Shown piece by piece: positions 1 to 5,949 of a stretch of 7,013 bases of DNA (position 1 is its first letter; every line of letters starts with the position of its first letter). The notes under the pieces are model-generated. The model was not told the origin of the DNA. It saw only the letters and a list, made by a program, of their open reading frames with translations, and did no database searches. Origin of the DNA: JAMLHN01 sp035708745. GTDB taxonomy: Bacteria > Chloroflexota > Chloroflexia > Thermomicrobiales > UBA6265. The DNA is taken from positions 1 to 7,013 of the forward strand of contig DASTFJ010000228.1 of NCBI GenBank assembly GCA_035708745.1, given 5' to 3'. The position numbers and the translations under genes are program-made.

Positions 1-1
1 C

Positions 2-949
2 GGCCCGTGGGTCGACCAGGTGCTCGCCTCGCTCGTTCCACCGCCGAAGCAAGAGATCGGTGGCACCAAGGGCTCGCACATCTTTCTCGCGCGGACCGGA
101 GCCGAGCCAACCGATGCGCTCTATGCCGAGGCCGATACGGACGGACGGCCGTTTTTCATCGTGCCCTGGAATGGGTTGATCATGATCGGCACGACCGATC
201 TCCCCTTCTCGGGCGATCTGGATGACGTCACCGCCACCGAGGACGAGATCGACTACCTCCTGGCCGAAGCGCGCCGGTTACTGCCGTTTGCCGATCTGAC
301 GCGCGACGACGTCCTCTTCACCTACTCTGGTGTGCGGCCACTTCCGGTGGTTTCTGCGTCGTCACCCGGCGGGATTACCCGGCGGCATTTCGTGGTCGAC
401 CACTCGCCAGAACGCAAGGGCCTCTATTCGGTCATCGGCGGCAAGCTCACCACCCACCGGGGTCTGGCCGAGGATGTTGTCGACAAAGTGGCTCGCGACC
501 TCGACAACCACGCGCCCTGCCGCACTCGCAACCTGCCGTTCCCCTATTCGCCGGGAACCGGCATGGAAGACCTGCGTCAAGAGCTGATCGGACACTATGG
601 GCTGAGCGGTTCGTTCGCCGAGCGCCTTACCTCGATCTACGGCGCCCGCTCCCGTGAGATCGCCGCACTGGCCGCATCGGATCCCGCGCTGGCCCAACCT
701 CTGGCCAAAGAAGCGACCGCGATCGGCGCCGAATTCGTCTGGTCGATAGAAAACGAGATGGCGCTCGGCCTCAGCGATGCCGTCATTCGCCGCGCCATGG
801 CTGCCTGGACTGCCGATTTGGGTCAATCCGCCGCCGAGGGTGCCGCTCGCATCGGACAATCCCACCTCGGCTGGTCGAAAGACCGCGCCGCCGACGAGTT
901 GGCGGAGTTCGATAGCTACATCGAACGGTTCGAGCCGCTGTCCGGGTGA
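2..949 (+). CDS. glpD: FAD-dependent glycerol-3-phosphate dehydrogenase, C-terminal part (5' end outside window)
   Basis: Oxidises sn-glycerol-3-phosphate to dihydroxyacetone phosphate with FAD, passing electrons to membrane quinones in this family. The reading frame is open from base 2, so 315 residues are visible of a protein usually about 500-570 long; the N-terminal FAD-binding Rossmann motif lies off the window. Visible family signatures, numbered from the first visible residue: GPWVD (1-5), TKGSHIFLAR (22-31), a GTTDLPFSGD segment (63-72), YSGVRPL (108-114), and GGKLTTHR followed by AED (146-158), which contacts FAD. Residues from about 185 form the helical DAO C-terminal domain, with ENEMALGLSDAVIRR matching the usual E-x-A-x-x-L-x-D-x-x-x-RR pattern. 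It ends in TGA and faces hepT only 29 bases away, without an obvious terminator. GlpA-type enzymes and FAD oxidases of the same superfamily are the alternatives; GlpD is favoured by TKGSH and GGKLTTHR. No glycerol kinase or facilitator is visible. Confidence 0.93.
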   Translation, partial: GPWVDQVLASLVPPPKQEIGGTKGSHIFLARTGAEPTDALYAEADTDGRPFFIVPWNGLIMIGTTDLPFSGDLDDVTATEDEIDYLLAEARRLLPFADLTRDDVLFTYSGVRPLPVVSASSPGGITRRHFVVDHSPERKGLYSVIGGKLTTHRGLAEDVVDKVARDLDNHAPCRTRNLPFPYSPGTGMEDLRQELIGHYGLSGSFAERLTSIYGARSREIAALAASDPALAQPLAKEATAIGAEFVWSIENEMALGLSDAVIRRAMAAWTADLGQSAAEGAARIGQSHLGWSKDRAADELAEFDSYIERFEPLSG

Positions 950-978
950 ACGTCGTCTTCTGGGAAGGAAAACCAACT

Positions 979-1311
979 TTAGCTCAAGGCAGTTGCGAGT
1001 GATTCTCGTAGCGCGTCGAGATGTTCCATCAAGAACTCCCAAATATCCGGAATTCTGATGCTCTCATATCCATGGGCAATGACGTTGCGATGCCCAATAA
1101 TCTCATCCCAGGATTCCGGAGCGCGTTGAAATCCCTTTGGGAATTGACTTCGGAGTTGGGAGAGGTTTTCTCCGATCTGGAGAACTTGCAGCAGGATCGC
1201 GTCCTGCACTACGCGCTGCCCGAAAAACGCTTCTGCGGTCGCTGGCACATGCTCTTCGAGACGATCGAGCGATCGTAATGCAACGAGCAGGTACGGCTCG
1301 GCATACTTCAT
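979..1311 (-). CDS. hepT: HepT-like ribonuclease toxin (DUF86/HEPN)
   Basis: Toxin of an MntA-HepT type toxin-antitoxin pair: HEPN-domain RNases of this family cleave RNA and are silenced when the partner MntA adds AMP to a tyrosine of the toxin. The 110-residue all-helical protein has normal family length. The catalytic R-x4-H-x-Y motif is intact as R75-NVIA-H80-G-Y82; Y82 is the expected AMP acceptor. The family's IGENLSQL segment (47-54) and W68-DEIIGHRN stretch are also present. The ATG overlaps the mntA stop by four bases (ATGA), so translation is probably coupled, and no separate ribosome site is needed. Hand-counted GC over 1021-1260 is about 52%, against about 67% in samples of glpD and the solute-binding gene, which suggests recent acquisition. 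An intact motif suggests an active toxin, but activity itself is inferred. Confidence 0.9.
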   Translation of the reverse strand: MKYAEPYLLVALRSLDRLEEHVPATAEAFFGQRVVQDAILLQVLQIGENLSQLRSQFPKGFQRAPESWDEIIGHRNVIAHGYESIRIPDIWEFLMEHLDALRESLATALS

Positions 1312-1628
1312 CGAAGTGGAATTGGCACCAGCGTTGGCGTGATATACGGCTCGAAAATTGGGTCGATGTCCGTAACCACCTGAACTTCACGCCCGGTCAG
1401 TCTCGACAACTTCACCATAAGATCCAGTTGTTCCTTGAGACTGTAGTCATGGCCGAAGCGAACGACCAGGTCGATATCGCTGTCCGGCCGTTCCTCTCCC
1501 CGCGAGACACTTCCAAACAGAAACGCTTCCGTCACACCAGCGCGCTTCAGCTGCGCGACAAACTCTCCAGTCATGATGTCTGGCCGAGGAGTCTGCTGGA
1601 TGTCCGATGAGAGCGTGGGGTTTGTCAT
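1308..1628 (-). CDS. mntA: MntA-like minimal nucleotidyltransferase antitoxin
   Basis: Antitoxin partner of HepT; family members use ATP to AMPylate the toxin. The protein is 106 residues if started at the ATG at 1628. The nucleotidyltransferase signature G39-S40-x10-D51-x-D53 is complete, preceded by EAFLF. The third carboxylate of the fold normally sits in a VDLV-type strand; here the equivalent strand reads E81-V82-Q83-V84-V85, so Gln replaces the usual Asp. The frame stays open to 1880, but that extension overlaps the 3' end of the aldolase-like gene and has no nucleotidyltransferase character, so 1628 is chosen. No good AGGAGG lies before this ATG; a TACAAT box ends nine bases upstream, so a near-leaderless transcript is possible. 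A later ATG at codon 19 would still keep the domain. The gene sits 79 bases downstream of the aldolase-like gene on the same strand. Confidence 0.88.
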   Translation of the reverse strand: MTNPTLSSDIQQTPRPDIMTGEFVAQLKRAGVTEAFLFGSVSRGEERPDSDIDLVVRFGHDYSLKEQLDLMVKLSRLTGREVQVVTDIDPIFEPYITPTLVPIPLR

Positions 1629-1637
1629 AGCCGCCAA

Positions 1638-1643
1638 ATTGTA
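1638..1643 (-). promoter_or_regulatory. Possible -10 box before mntA
   Basis: On the minus strand TACAAT ends nine bases before the mntA ATG, one mismatch from TATAAT. A start about seven bases downstream would leave a leader of only a few bases, which would explain the missing ribosome binding site. No good -35 hexamer was found at 16-18 bases, so this is a weak call. Confidence 0.25.
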
Positions 1644-1668
1644 CGCGGCTCTGGTGGGATGAACGATG

Positions 1669-1698
1669 GGGCCGAAAAGCTGTTGCGCCTTCCGGCCC
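1669..1698 (-). other. Inverted repeat between the aldolase-like gene and mntA
   Basis: GGGCCG (1669-1674) and CGGCCC (1693-1698) can pair around an 18-base loop; two further A-T pairs can form past a bulged C. On the minus strand the hairpin begins ten bases after the aldolase-like stop. There is no T tract after it, so it is more likely a transcript-end stabiliser or partial attenuator than a standard intrinsic terminator. The function is a guess. Confidence 0.3.
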
Positions 1699-1707
1699 TG
1701 GTAATGA

Positions 1708-2802
1708 CTACTGCAACTTCCCGCGGCCGAGAATCGGCCAGATGGTTTCGAGCACGCCGTTGCGGACGCCGTAGAAATTCTCGTGCAGGTGATTGCACTG
1801 GTCGGAATAACCGACATTGAAGAAGATGCGGTCGCCCGGCCGGGGGTCGGCAGAAGACTCGGCGAGATCGAGCGTCCCATGCTCGGCTGAGAACGAGATC
1901 GGTCCAGATAGGTTCAGACCGCGCGGCTCCGGCTGGCGATTGCCCGGGTCGATGGTCTTGCGGCCGGCGTCGGTGATGATGCGGTCGAGGGTGGGCCGGC
2001 TGGTGACCTGACACATGAGCGAAATCGCGCGCTGCACGTTGGCGCCCTGTTGCAGATATTCGATATCTCCGAAGATGCCGCCGCCGGCCTGGATCTCGGT
2101 AACGCCTTCGATTCCTGAGGTGGTCAGATAGGTCGCGGTGCCACCGGCGGAGACGATCTCGACGGGAATGCCGTCGGCGCGGATCTGCTCGGCGGTGTCG
2201 ACCAGCGAGCCAACCGCGCGGTTGATCTCGGCCAGACGCTCGTCCGGATCGTCGATCGACCAGCAATGTCCTTCCCAGGTCATCAGCCCGGCGAAACGCA
2301 ATCCCTCGCATTTCGCCATCTCGTGGGCGAGCTTGCGCGCCGCCTCGCCGGGACAGACACCGGCACGCCCCATACCGGTATCGACCTCGATGACGGCGCG
2401 CGGCCGGGTGCCGAGCCGCAACGCGGCGTCGTCGAGCTCGCGCACATTTTCGATCGCATCGACAGAAACGCAGATATCGGCCTGGGTCGCCAGCGCGGCG
2501 ACGCGGCGCGCCTTGATCGGCCCGACGATCTGGTTCGGGACCAAAATGTCGCGGATGCCGTTGGCCGCCATGACTTCAGCTTCACCGAGCTTGGCGCAGG
2601 CGACGCCGATCGCTCCGGCCTCCACTTGCAGGTGTGCGATAGCCGGGCATTTGTGCGATTTCGAATGCGGCCGCCAGTTCGACCCGCGCGATTTCACATC
2701 GGCCGCCATGGTTTTGATATTCGATTCGAGCGCGTCGAGATCGATCAACACCGCCGGGGTGTCGAGCTCTTCGATCGGCAGGCCAATCAGGGTCGTCAGC
2801 AT
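1708..2802 (-). CDS. PLP enzyme of the D-threonine aldolase / D-serine dehydratase family (alanine racemase N-terminal fold)
   Basis: Fold-type III PLP enzyme, 364 residues, near the usual 360-380. Relatives cleave D-threonine and other D-3-hydroxy amino acids to glycine and an aldehyde, or deaminate D-serine or D-threo-3-hydroxyaspartate. Near the N-terminus, LDTPAVLIDLDALESNI (13-29) is the family opening, and R44-P-H-S-K48-S-H-K contains the PLP-linked lysine (K48). Further marks are EVDTGMGRAGV, a GG-TATY phosphate-binding stretch, and S305-A-E-H308-G. The C-terminal metal motif, normally P-x-H-x-C or H-x-D, here reads D334-Q-C336-N-H338-L-H340, so the ligand set may differ. The start at 2802 is preferred because AGGAGGAG lies 12-14 bases upstream; an in-frame GTG at 2835 has no such site. 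It is divergent from the solute-binding gene and upstream of mntA-hepT. The exact substrate cannot be read from the sequence. Confidence 0.88.
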   Translation of the reverse strand: MLTTLIGLPIEELDTPAVLIDLDALESNIKTMAADVKSRGSNWRPHSKSHKCPAIAHLQVEAGAIGVACAKLGEAEVMAANGIRDILVPNQIVGPIKARRVAALATQADICVSVDAIENVRELDDAALRLGTRPRAVIEVDTGMGRAGVCPGEAARKLAHEMAKCEGLRFAGLMTWEGHCWSIDDPDERLAEINRAVGSLVDTAEQIRADGIPVEIVSAGGTATYLTTSGIEGVTEIQAGGGIFGDIEYLQQGANVQRAISLMCQVTSRPTLDRIITDAGRKTIDPGNRQPEPRGLNLSGPISFSAEHGTLDLAESSADPRPGDRIFFNVGYSDQCNHLHENFYGVRNGVLETIWPILGRGKLQ

Positions 2803-2810
2803 CGGTCTCG

Positions 2811-2822
2811 CACACTCCTCCT
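2811..2822 (-). promoter_or_regulatory. Ribosome binding site of the aldolase-like gene
   Basis: The minus strand reads CCAGGAGGAGTG just before the gene. The AGGAGG core is 12-14 bases from the ATG at 2802, slightly long but the only strong site. It lies inside the alternative GTG-started frame, which argues for 2802 as the start. Confidence 0.55.
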
Positions 2823-2891
2823 GGGACAACGTCACATGTTCGTTGCGTCAGAATACCCGAGGGATTGTCCCCCGTTCGGCACGTATGCCCC

Positions 2892-2900
2892 TGCTATCAT
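2892..2900 (+). promoter_or_regulatory. Candidate extended -10 promoter of the solute-binding gene
   Basis: TGCTATCAT matches the extended -10 pattern TG-n-TATnAT with one mismatch in the hexamer. It would start a transcript near 2907 with a leader of about 50 bases. No good -35 is present at 16-18 bases, as is common for extended -10 promoters. It lies in the divergent gap between the aldolase-like gene and the binding-protein gene. Confidence 0.35.
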
Positions 2901-2941
2901 TCGCAGCGCGCAAGCACCAATCGAACGGCAGCATCCCAGAC

Positions 2942-2950
2942 AGGAGGGAG
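2942..2950 (+). promoter_or_regulatory. Ribosome binding site fixing a TTG start
   Basis: AGGAGGGAG ends five bases before TTG at 2956, and its AGGAGG core is eight bases away. This placement decides the start: the frame is open far upstream, with an ATG at 2836, but those codons have no ribosome site and would bury the Tat signal behind about 40 unrelated residues. Confidence 0.7.
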
Positions 2951-2955
2951 AGCCC

Positions 2956-4638
2956 TTGATCGACAACGATTTGCTGCGAGGCCGTGTGGATCGCCGCACG
3001 CTCATCAAAGGCGCCGGGGCAGCCGGCGTCGCCGGCATTACGCTGGCGCCAGTGGCCGGTCTGGCCGCTCCAGCCAGCTCGACAGGAAGCCGTCTGGAGC
3101 GCAAGGCAGGCGATCCAACCACCCTGGTGGTCGTGGCCTCCGGCTCGCCGTCCGATATCGACCCGCATTCGTCCTACGACTATCAATCCGTGATGGCCAT
3201 CCTTGGCGCATACGAAGGATTGATTGGACTCAAGGGCGAGACCACCGACGAGTTCGAGGGTCATATCGCCGAGACCTGGGAGTCGAATGACGATCAAAGT
3301 GTCTGGACCTTCCATCTGCGCGACGGCGTCACCTTTCAGGACGGCTCTCCCGTCGATGCCGAGGCCGTGCGGCTCAACTACGAACGGTTCATTACCCTTG
3401 GGCTCGGCCCGGTGGCGGTGCTGACTCGGTTCATCTCCGATCCGGCGCAGATCACCGCCCCCGATGCCAAGACCGTAGTCTTCGACTGCAAAGCGCCGCA
3501 GCCGCTCTTTCCCTTCGCCATCGCCTCCACCTATGGACCACTGGTCGCCAATGCCAAGCTGCTCAAGGAGCACGAGGAAGACGGGGACTGGGGACACATC
3601 TGGGCGCAAACCAATGCCGAAGGCACTGGCAGCGGTCCCTACAAGATCACGAACTTCGAGCCAGGGCAGGTCCTGGAAATGGAGAAGTTCGATGACTACT
3701 GGCGCGGCTGGGATGGCAATCATTTCGAGAAGATCGTGGTGCGCGTGGTGACCGAAGGGGAAACCCGGCGACAACTGCTCGAACAAGGCGAAGGCGATAT
3801 CGTCGATTCGCTGACATTGGAGCAACACCAGGCGATCAAGGAAAACCCGGACATCACCACCCTCAGCAAGTTCGTCACTCGCAACCAGTATTGGGCGATG
3901 GCGGTCGCCGGCCCGCTGGAAACGCCCGAAGCGCGCCAGGCGATGAACTTCGCGTGGCCATGGGATGAGGTGGTCAACGGCATCTATGGTGAGCTGGGCC
4001 GCCACCCCAAAGGTCCGGTTCCACCGGAAATTCAGGGACACGATCCCAATACGTTCGAGTACACCACCGATCTCGACCAGGCCAAAGCGTTGCTCGAAAA
4101 AGCGGGTGTCGCGGAAGGCACCAAGCTGAACATGTCACTGGAAAGCGGACTCGAGGGGCCCAAGGCCGCGGCACAGCTCTTCCAGCAGAATCTGGCGCAG
4201 ATCGGGATCGAGCTGGAAGTCGAGGAATGGGATCTTTCGTCCTACACCGGCATGATCTACGGCGACGCTGGAGCGGACGAGCGACCGAACTTCATGTGGT
4301 GGGGATGGTGGCCCGACTATAACGACGCCTGGAATCATCTCTATCCCCAGGTGTCGTGCGATGCCCAGGGTCCGGCCGGCTCCAATATGGGCTACTACTG
4401 CAACGACAAGGTGCAGGAGCTGCTCGATACGGCCAAGAATGCGCCCGATCAGGACACCTACATGAAGGCGATTTCCGAGATTCAGGAGATCCTTTCGAAA
4501 GACGATCCACCCTCGATCTACTACATCGAGCCGGCATGGACCTACTACTACCAGAACGACATCGACGGGATCTACATCAACCCCGTCAACATCGGCACCT
4601 ACGACTACTGGGCGATGAGCCGCAAGGCCGCCGAGTAG
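2956..4638 (+). CDS. Tat-exported ABC transporter solute-binding protein, family 5 (peptide/nickel/oligosaccharide type)
   Basis: Extracytoplasmic receptor that captures a solute, typically di- or oligopeptides, for an ABC importer. It has 560 residues with the TTG start. The N-terminus is a twin-arginine signal: D12-R13-R14-T-L-I-K18 followed by a Gly/Ala-rich hydrophobic stretch (19-37), with possible cleavage after A40 (APA|SS). The mature part opens with LVVVASGSPSDIDPHSSYD (57-75) and then A85-YEGL; the family hallmark W117-T-F-H-L-R-D-G-V-T-F-x-D-G-S-P-x-x-A (117-135) is complete. The C-terminal lobe carries an aromatic WWGWWPDYND block (448-457), a typical solute-contact region, and two cysteines (C468, C482) close enough for a disulfide. 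No permease or ATPase genes follow; the next gene is convergent, so partners must lie elsewhere. The ligand is unknown; dipeptides, sugars or opines are all possible. Confidence 0.92.
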   Translation: MIDNDLLRGRVDRRTLIKGAGAAGVAGITLAPVAGLAAPASSTGSRLERKAGDPTTLVVVASGSPSDIDPHSSYDYQSVMAILGAYEGLIGLKGETTDEFEGHIAETWESNDDQSVWTFHLRDGVTFQDGSPVDAEAVRLNYERFITLGLGPVAVLTRFISDPAQITAPDAKTVVFDCKAPQPLFPFAIASTYGPLVANAKLLKEHEEDGDWGHIWAQTNAEGTGSGPYKITNFEPGQVLEMEKFDDYWRGWDGNHFEKIVVRVVTEGETRRQLLEQGEGDIVDSLTLEQHQAIKENPDITTLSKFVTRNQYWAMAVAGPLETPEARQAMNFAWPWDEVVNGIYGELGRHPKGPVPPEIQGHDPNTFEYTTDLDQAKALLEKAGVAEGTKLNMSLESGLEGPKAAAQLFQQNLAQIGIELEVEEWDLSSYTGMIYGDAGADERPNFMWWGWWPDYNDAWNHLYPQVSCDAQGPAGSNMGYYCNDKVQELLDTAKNAPDQDTYMKAISEIQEILSKDDPPSIYYIEPAWTYYYQNDIDGIYINPVNIGTYDYWAMSRKAAE

Positions 4639-4659
4639 CACGCAGTACCCAGAGGAAAG

Positions 4660-4702
4660 GTCAAGAGTCAAGTGTCCAGGGATAACGTCCTTGACTCTTG
4701 AC
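4660..4702. other. 13-bp perfect inverted repeat between convergent genes
   Basis: GTCAAGAGTCAAG (4660-4672) is the exact reverse complement of 4690-4702, with a 17-base loop. It begins 22 bases after the solute-binding gene stop and lies 47 bases from the stop of the convergent phosphatase gene, a good place for a two-way transcript end. There is no T tract on either strand, so it is not a standard intrinsic terminator. The right arm is made of the tandem heptamers described separately. Confidence 0.5.
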
Positions 4703-4717
4703 TCTTGACTCTTGACT
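4690..4717. repeat. Four exact tandem copies of the heptamer CTTGACT
   Basis: The four copies run without interruption (4690, 4697, 4704, 4711). One exact inverted copy, AGTCAAG, is at 4666-4672, and a near copy, GGTCAAG, is at 4659-4665. The unit contains TTGACT, close to a -35 hexamer, but no matching -10 was seen. Exact repetition suggests slippage-prone, recently expanded DNA. Confidence 0.9.
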
Positions 4718-4748
4718 GATTCTCGCGTGTCGCGTGCTGTCTGCTCGT

Positions 4749-5351
4749 TTACACCCGATTGATGAACTGCCAGATGTCGCCGCGGTCGGAGCGCTCGAAG
4801 AGACTCAGGCTGGCATTGTCCAGCTGCAAGCGGCGGTAGTTCGCCAGCGGCATCTCCAGCATGTGCGCGATCAGCAGGCGGCCGGTGGTGTGATGCGCTA
4901 CGGCCAGCACGGTGCGCCCGGGCTGCAGTACATCGAAGAGAAAGGCGGTCACCCGCGCCACCAGCTCGCTCGCCAGCTCGCCGTTCTTGCCGGGACGCCA
5001 GGCATCGGGATCGGCCACCCAGTCATGCCAGTGGTTGTCCGGTTCGGCCAGAATCTCGGCGTGGGTTTTGCCTTCCCAGTCGCCATAGTTCATCTCGTTG
5101 AGGCGGGGATCCCGTACGATCGGGATATCGCGGCCATCGAGCGCCAGCCGGGCGGTTTCCAAAGCCCGGCTCAGTCCCGAGCAAAAAACCGCATCGAGTT
5201 GGAGATCTCGAATCAGCTCGGCGCCCTTGCGCGCCTGTTCTATGCCAAGCTCGGTCAGGGGCACATCGGTGGCGCCGGCATAGCGGTTGCCATCGGCATT
5301 CCAGGTGGTCTGACCGTGCCGCAGAAAATAGAGTCGTGCAGGTTCCGGCAT
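4749..5351 (-). CDS. Histidine phosphatase family protein (phosphoglycerate mutase-like)
   Basis: Branch-1 histidine phosphatase, 200 residues, normal family size. These cytoplasmic enzymes transfer or remove phosphate through a phosphohistidine; members act on phosphoglycerate, sugar phosphates, cobalamin precursors and other substrates. The catalytic set is complete: L10-R11-H12-G13-Q-T with H12 as phospho-acceptor, R62 in SGLSRALETA, E86 in LNEMNYGDWEG, and H153 in LAVAHHTTGR. The GATDVPLTELGIEQA segment (26-40) is typical of broad-specificity GpmB/CobC-like phosphatases rather than true dPGM, which is longer. The ATG directly follows the stop of the SnoaL-like gene (TAAATG), so the two are translated from one message. 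It converges on the solute-binding gene. The substrate is not determinable. Confidence 0.92.
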   Translation of the reverse strand: MPEPARLYFLRHGQTTWNADGNRYAGATDVPLTELGIEQARKGAELIRDLQLDAVFCSGLSRALETARLALDGRDIPIVRDPRLNEMNYGDWEGKTHAEILAEPDNHWHDWVADPDAWRPGKNGELASELVARVTAFLFDVLQPGRTVLAVAHHTTGRLLIAHMLEMPLANYRRLQLDNASLSLFERSDRGDIWQFINRV

Positions 5352-5759
5352 TTACTCGACCACACCGAGCTGCTTGCGAAAGCCGTAGTTGTCCCAGCCA
5401 TCGAAGCCTTCGGCGACCAGACCGTTTTCGATGCGGTCGAGACTCATCCCCTCGACGCGGATCTTGCGGCCGTCACCGGTGGCGCCCAACAGCTCGCCTT
5501 CGAAGGTGCCGGTCAGCACCCAGCGGGTGAGCACCTTATCCCCCTCGGAGATGAGATCGACGACTTCGAAATGGAGATCGGGGAAGGCGGCGATCCATTG
5601 CTTCCATTGGGTGCGGAAGCCTTCCCGGCCGTGCCCGAAGTCGGCGTCGTTTCCGCCAGCGTCTTCCGGAATGTACCGGTCGATGGCGGACTCGTCCTTC
5701 TGATTCCAGATCTCCTCGAAAAAAGTGCGGGCGATCCGCTTGTTCTCCTCGATTGACAC
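5352..5759 (-). CDS. SnoaL-like ester cyclase family protein (NTF2-like fold)
   Basis: Small cone-shaped alpha+beta barrel protein of 135 residues, the standard length. The family name comes from polyketide cyclases, but most lone bacterial members have no known substrate. Visible marks are the N-terminal helix NKRIARTFFEEIWNQ (6-20), AFPDLHFEVVDLISEGDKV (58-76), the strand TRWVLTGTFEGEL (78-90), GRKIRVEGM (97-105), and the ending D120-G-W-D-N-Y-G-F. The start is GTG at 5759, justified by GAGGAGGAG ending only two bases upstream. No polyketide genes are near, so a polyketide role is unlikely; co-transcription with the downstream phosphatase suggests small-molecule housekeeping, but that is inference. 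Confidence 0.88.
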   Translation of the reverse strand: MSIEENKRIARTFFEEIWNQKDESAIDRYIPEDAGGNDADFGHGREGFRTQWKQWIAAFPDLHFEVVDLISEGDKVLTRWVLTGTFEGELLGATGDGRKIRVEGMSLDRIENGLVAEGFDGWDNYGFRKQLGVVE

Positions 5760-5761
5760 GG

Positions 5762-5770
5762 CTCCTCCTC
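5762..5770 (-). promoter_or_regulatory. Ribosome binding site fixing a GTG start
   Basis: The minus strand reads GAGGAGGAG directly before GTG at 5759; an AGGAGG core is four to five bases from the start. This is the first message position of the SnoaL-phosphatase pair. Confidence 0.6.
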
Positions 5771-5796
5771 TTGCCTTGATTCGTCATCAGTCCACA

Positions 5797-5808
5797 CTGG
5801 GCGCCCAG
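5797..5808. promoter_or_regulatory. 12-bp perfect palindrome in a divergent promoter region
   Basis: CTGGGCGCCCAG is self-complementary over all 12 bases. It lies 38 bases upstream of the SnoaL-like gene start and about 140 bases upstream of the dehydrogenase start, where a dimeric regulator could bind. GC-rich palindromes of this size can arise by chance, and no regulator gene is visible, so the operator role is tentative. Confidence 0.3.
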
Positions 5809-5949
5809 AAACCGTCGTTGCAGAACCCCCTGCCCGCAATGACGCTGAGCGATAGTGCGTATTTCGCTGATGGTACCAGTCACCCTGTTTCCCAGCGCCC
5901 GGCTCGTGGAGAATTGCGGCCTGATGAAGCCAGGGGGAGAAGAACAACA

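Noticed and set aside
362..1042. Minus-strand open frame of 226 codons
   Set aside because: It overlaps the glpD 3' half and the hepT end in another frame and has no domain.
1629..1880. N-terminal extension of MntA
   Set aside because: It overlaps the aldolase-like 3' end in another frame and adds no nucleotidyltransferase sequence.
2266..2955. Upstream in-frame extension of the solute-binding protein
   Set aside because: It runs antisense through the aldolase-like gene and would bury the Tat signal; a strong ribosome site supports TTG at 2956.
2848..4041. Minus-strand open frame of 397 codons opposite the solute-binding gene
   Set aside because: It lies antisense to a clear family-5 binding protein, has no recognisable domain, and is expected in GC-rich DNA.
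4660..4702. Standard rho-independent terminator
   Set aside because: The stem is perfect but only moderately GC-rich and lacks a T tract on either strand, so it is reported only as an inverted repeat.
4659..4717. CRISPR array
   Set aside because: The repeat unit is seven bases, directly tandem and without spacers.
4734..5756. Plus-strand open frame of 340 codons
   Set aside because: It is antisense to both the phosphatase and SnoaL-like genes, whose motifs are intact; no domain is recognisable.
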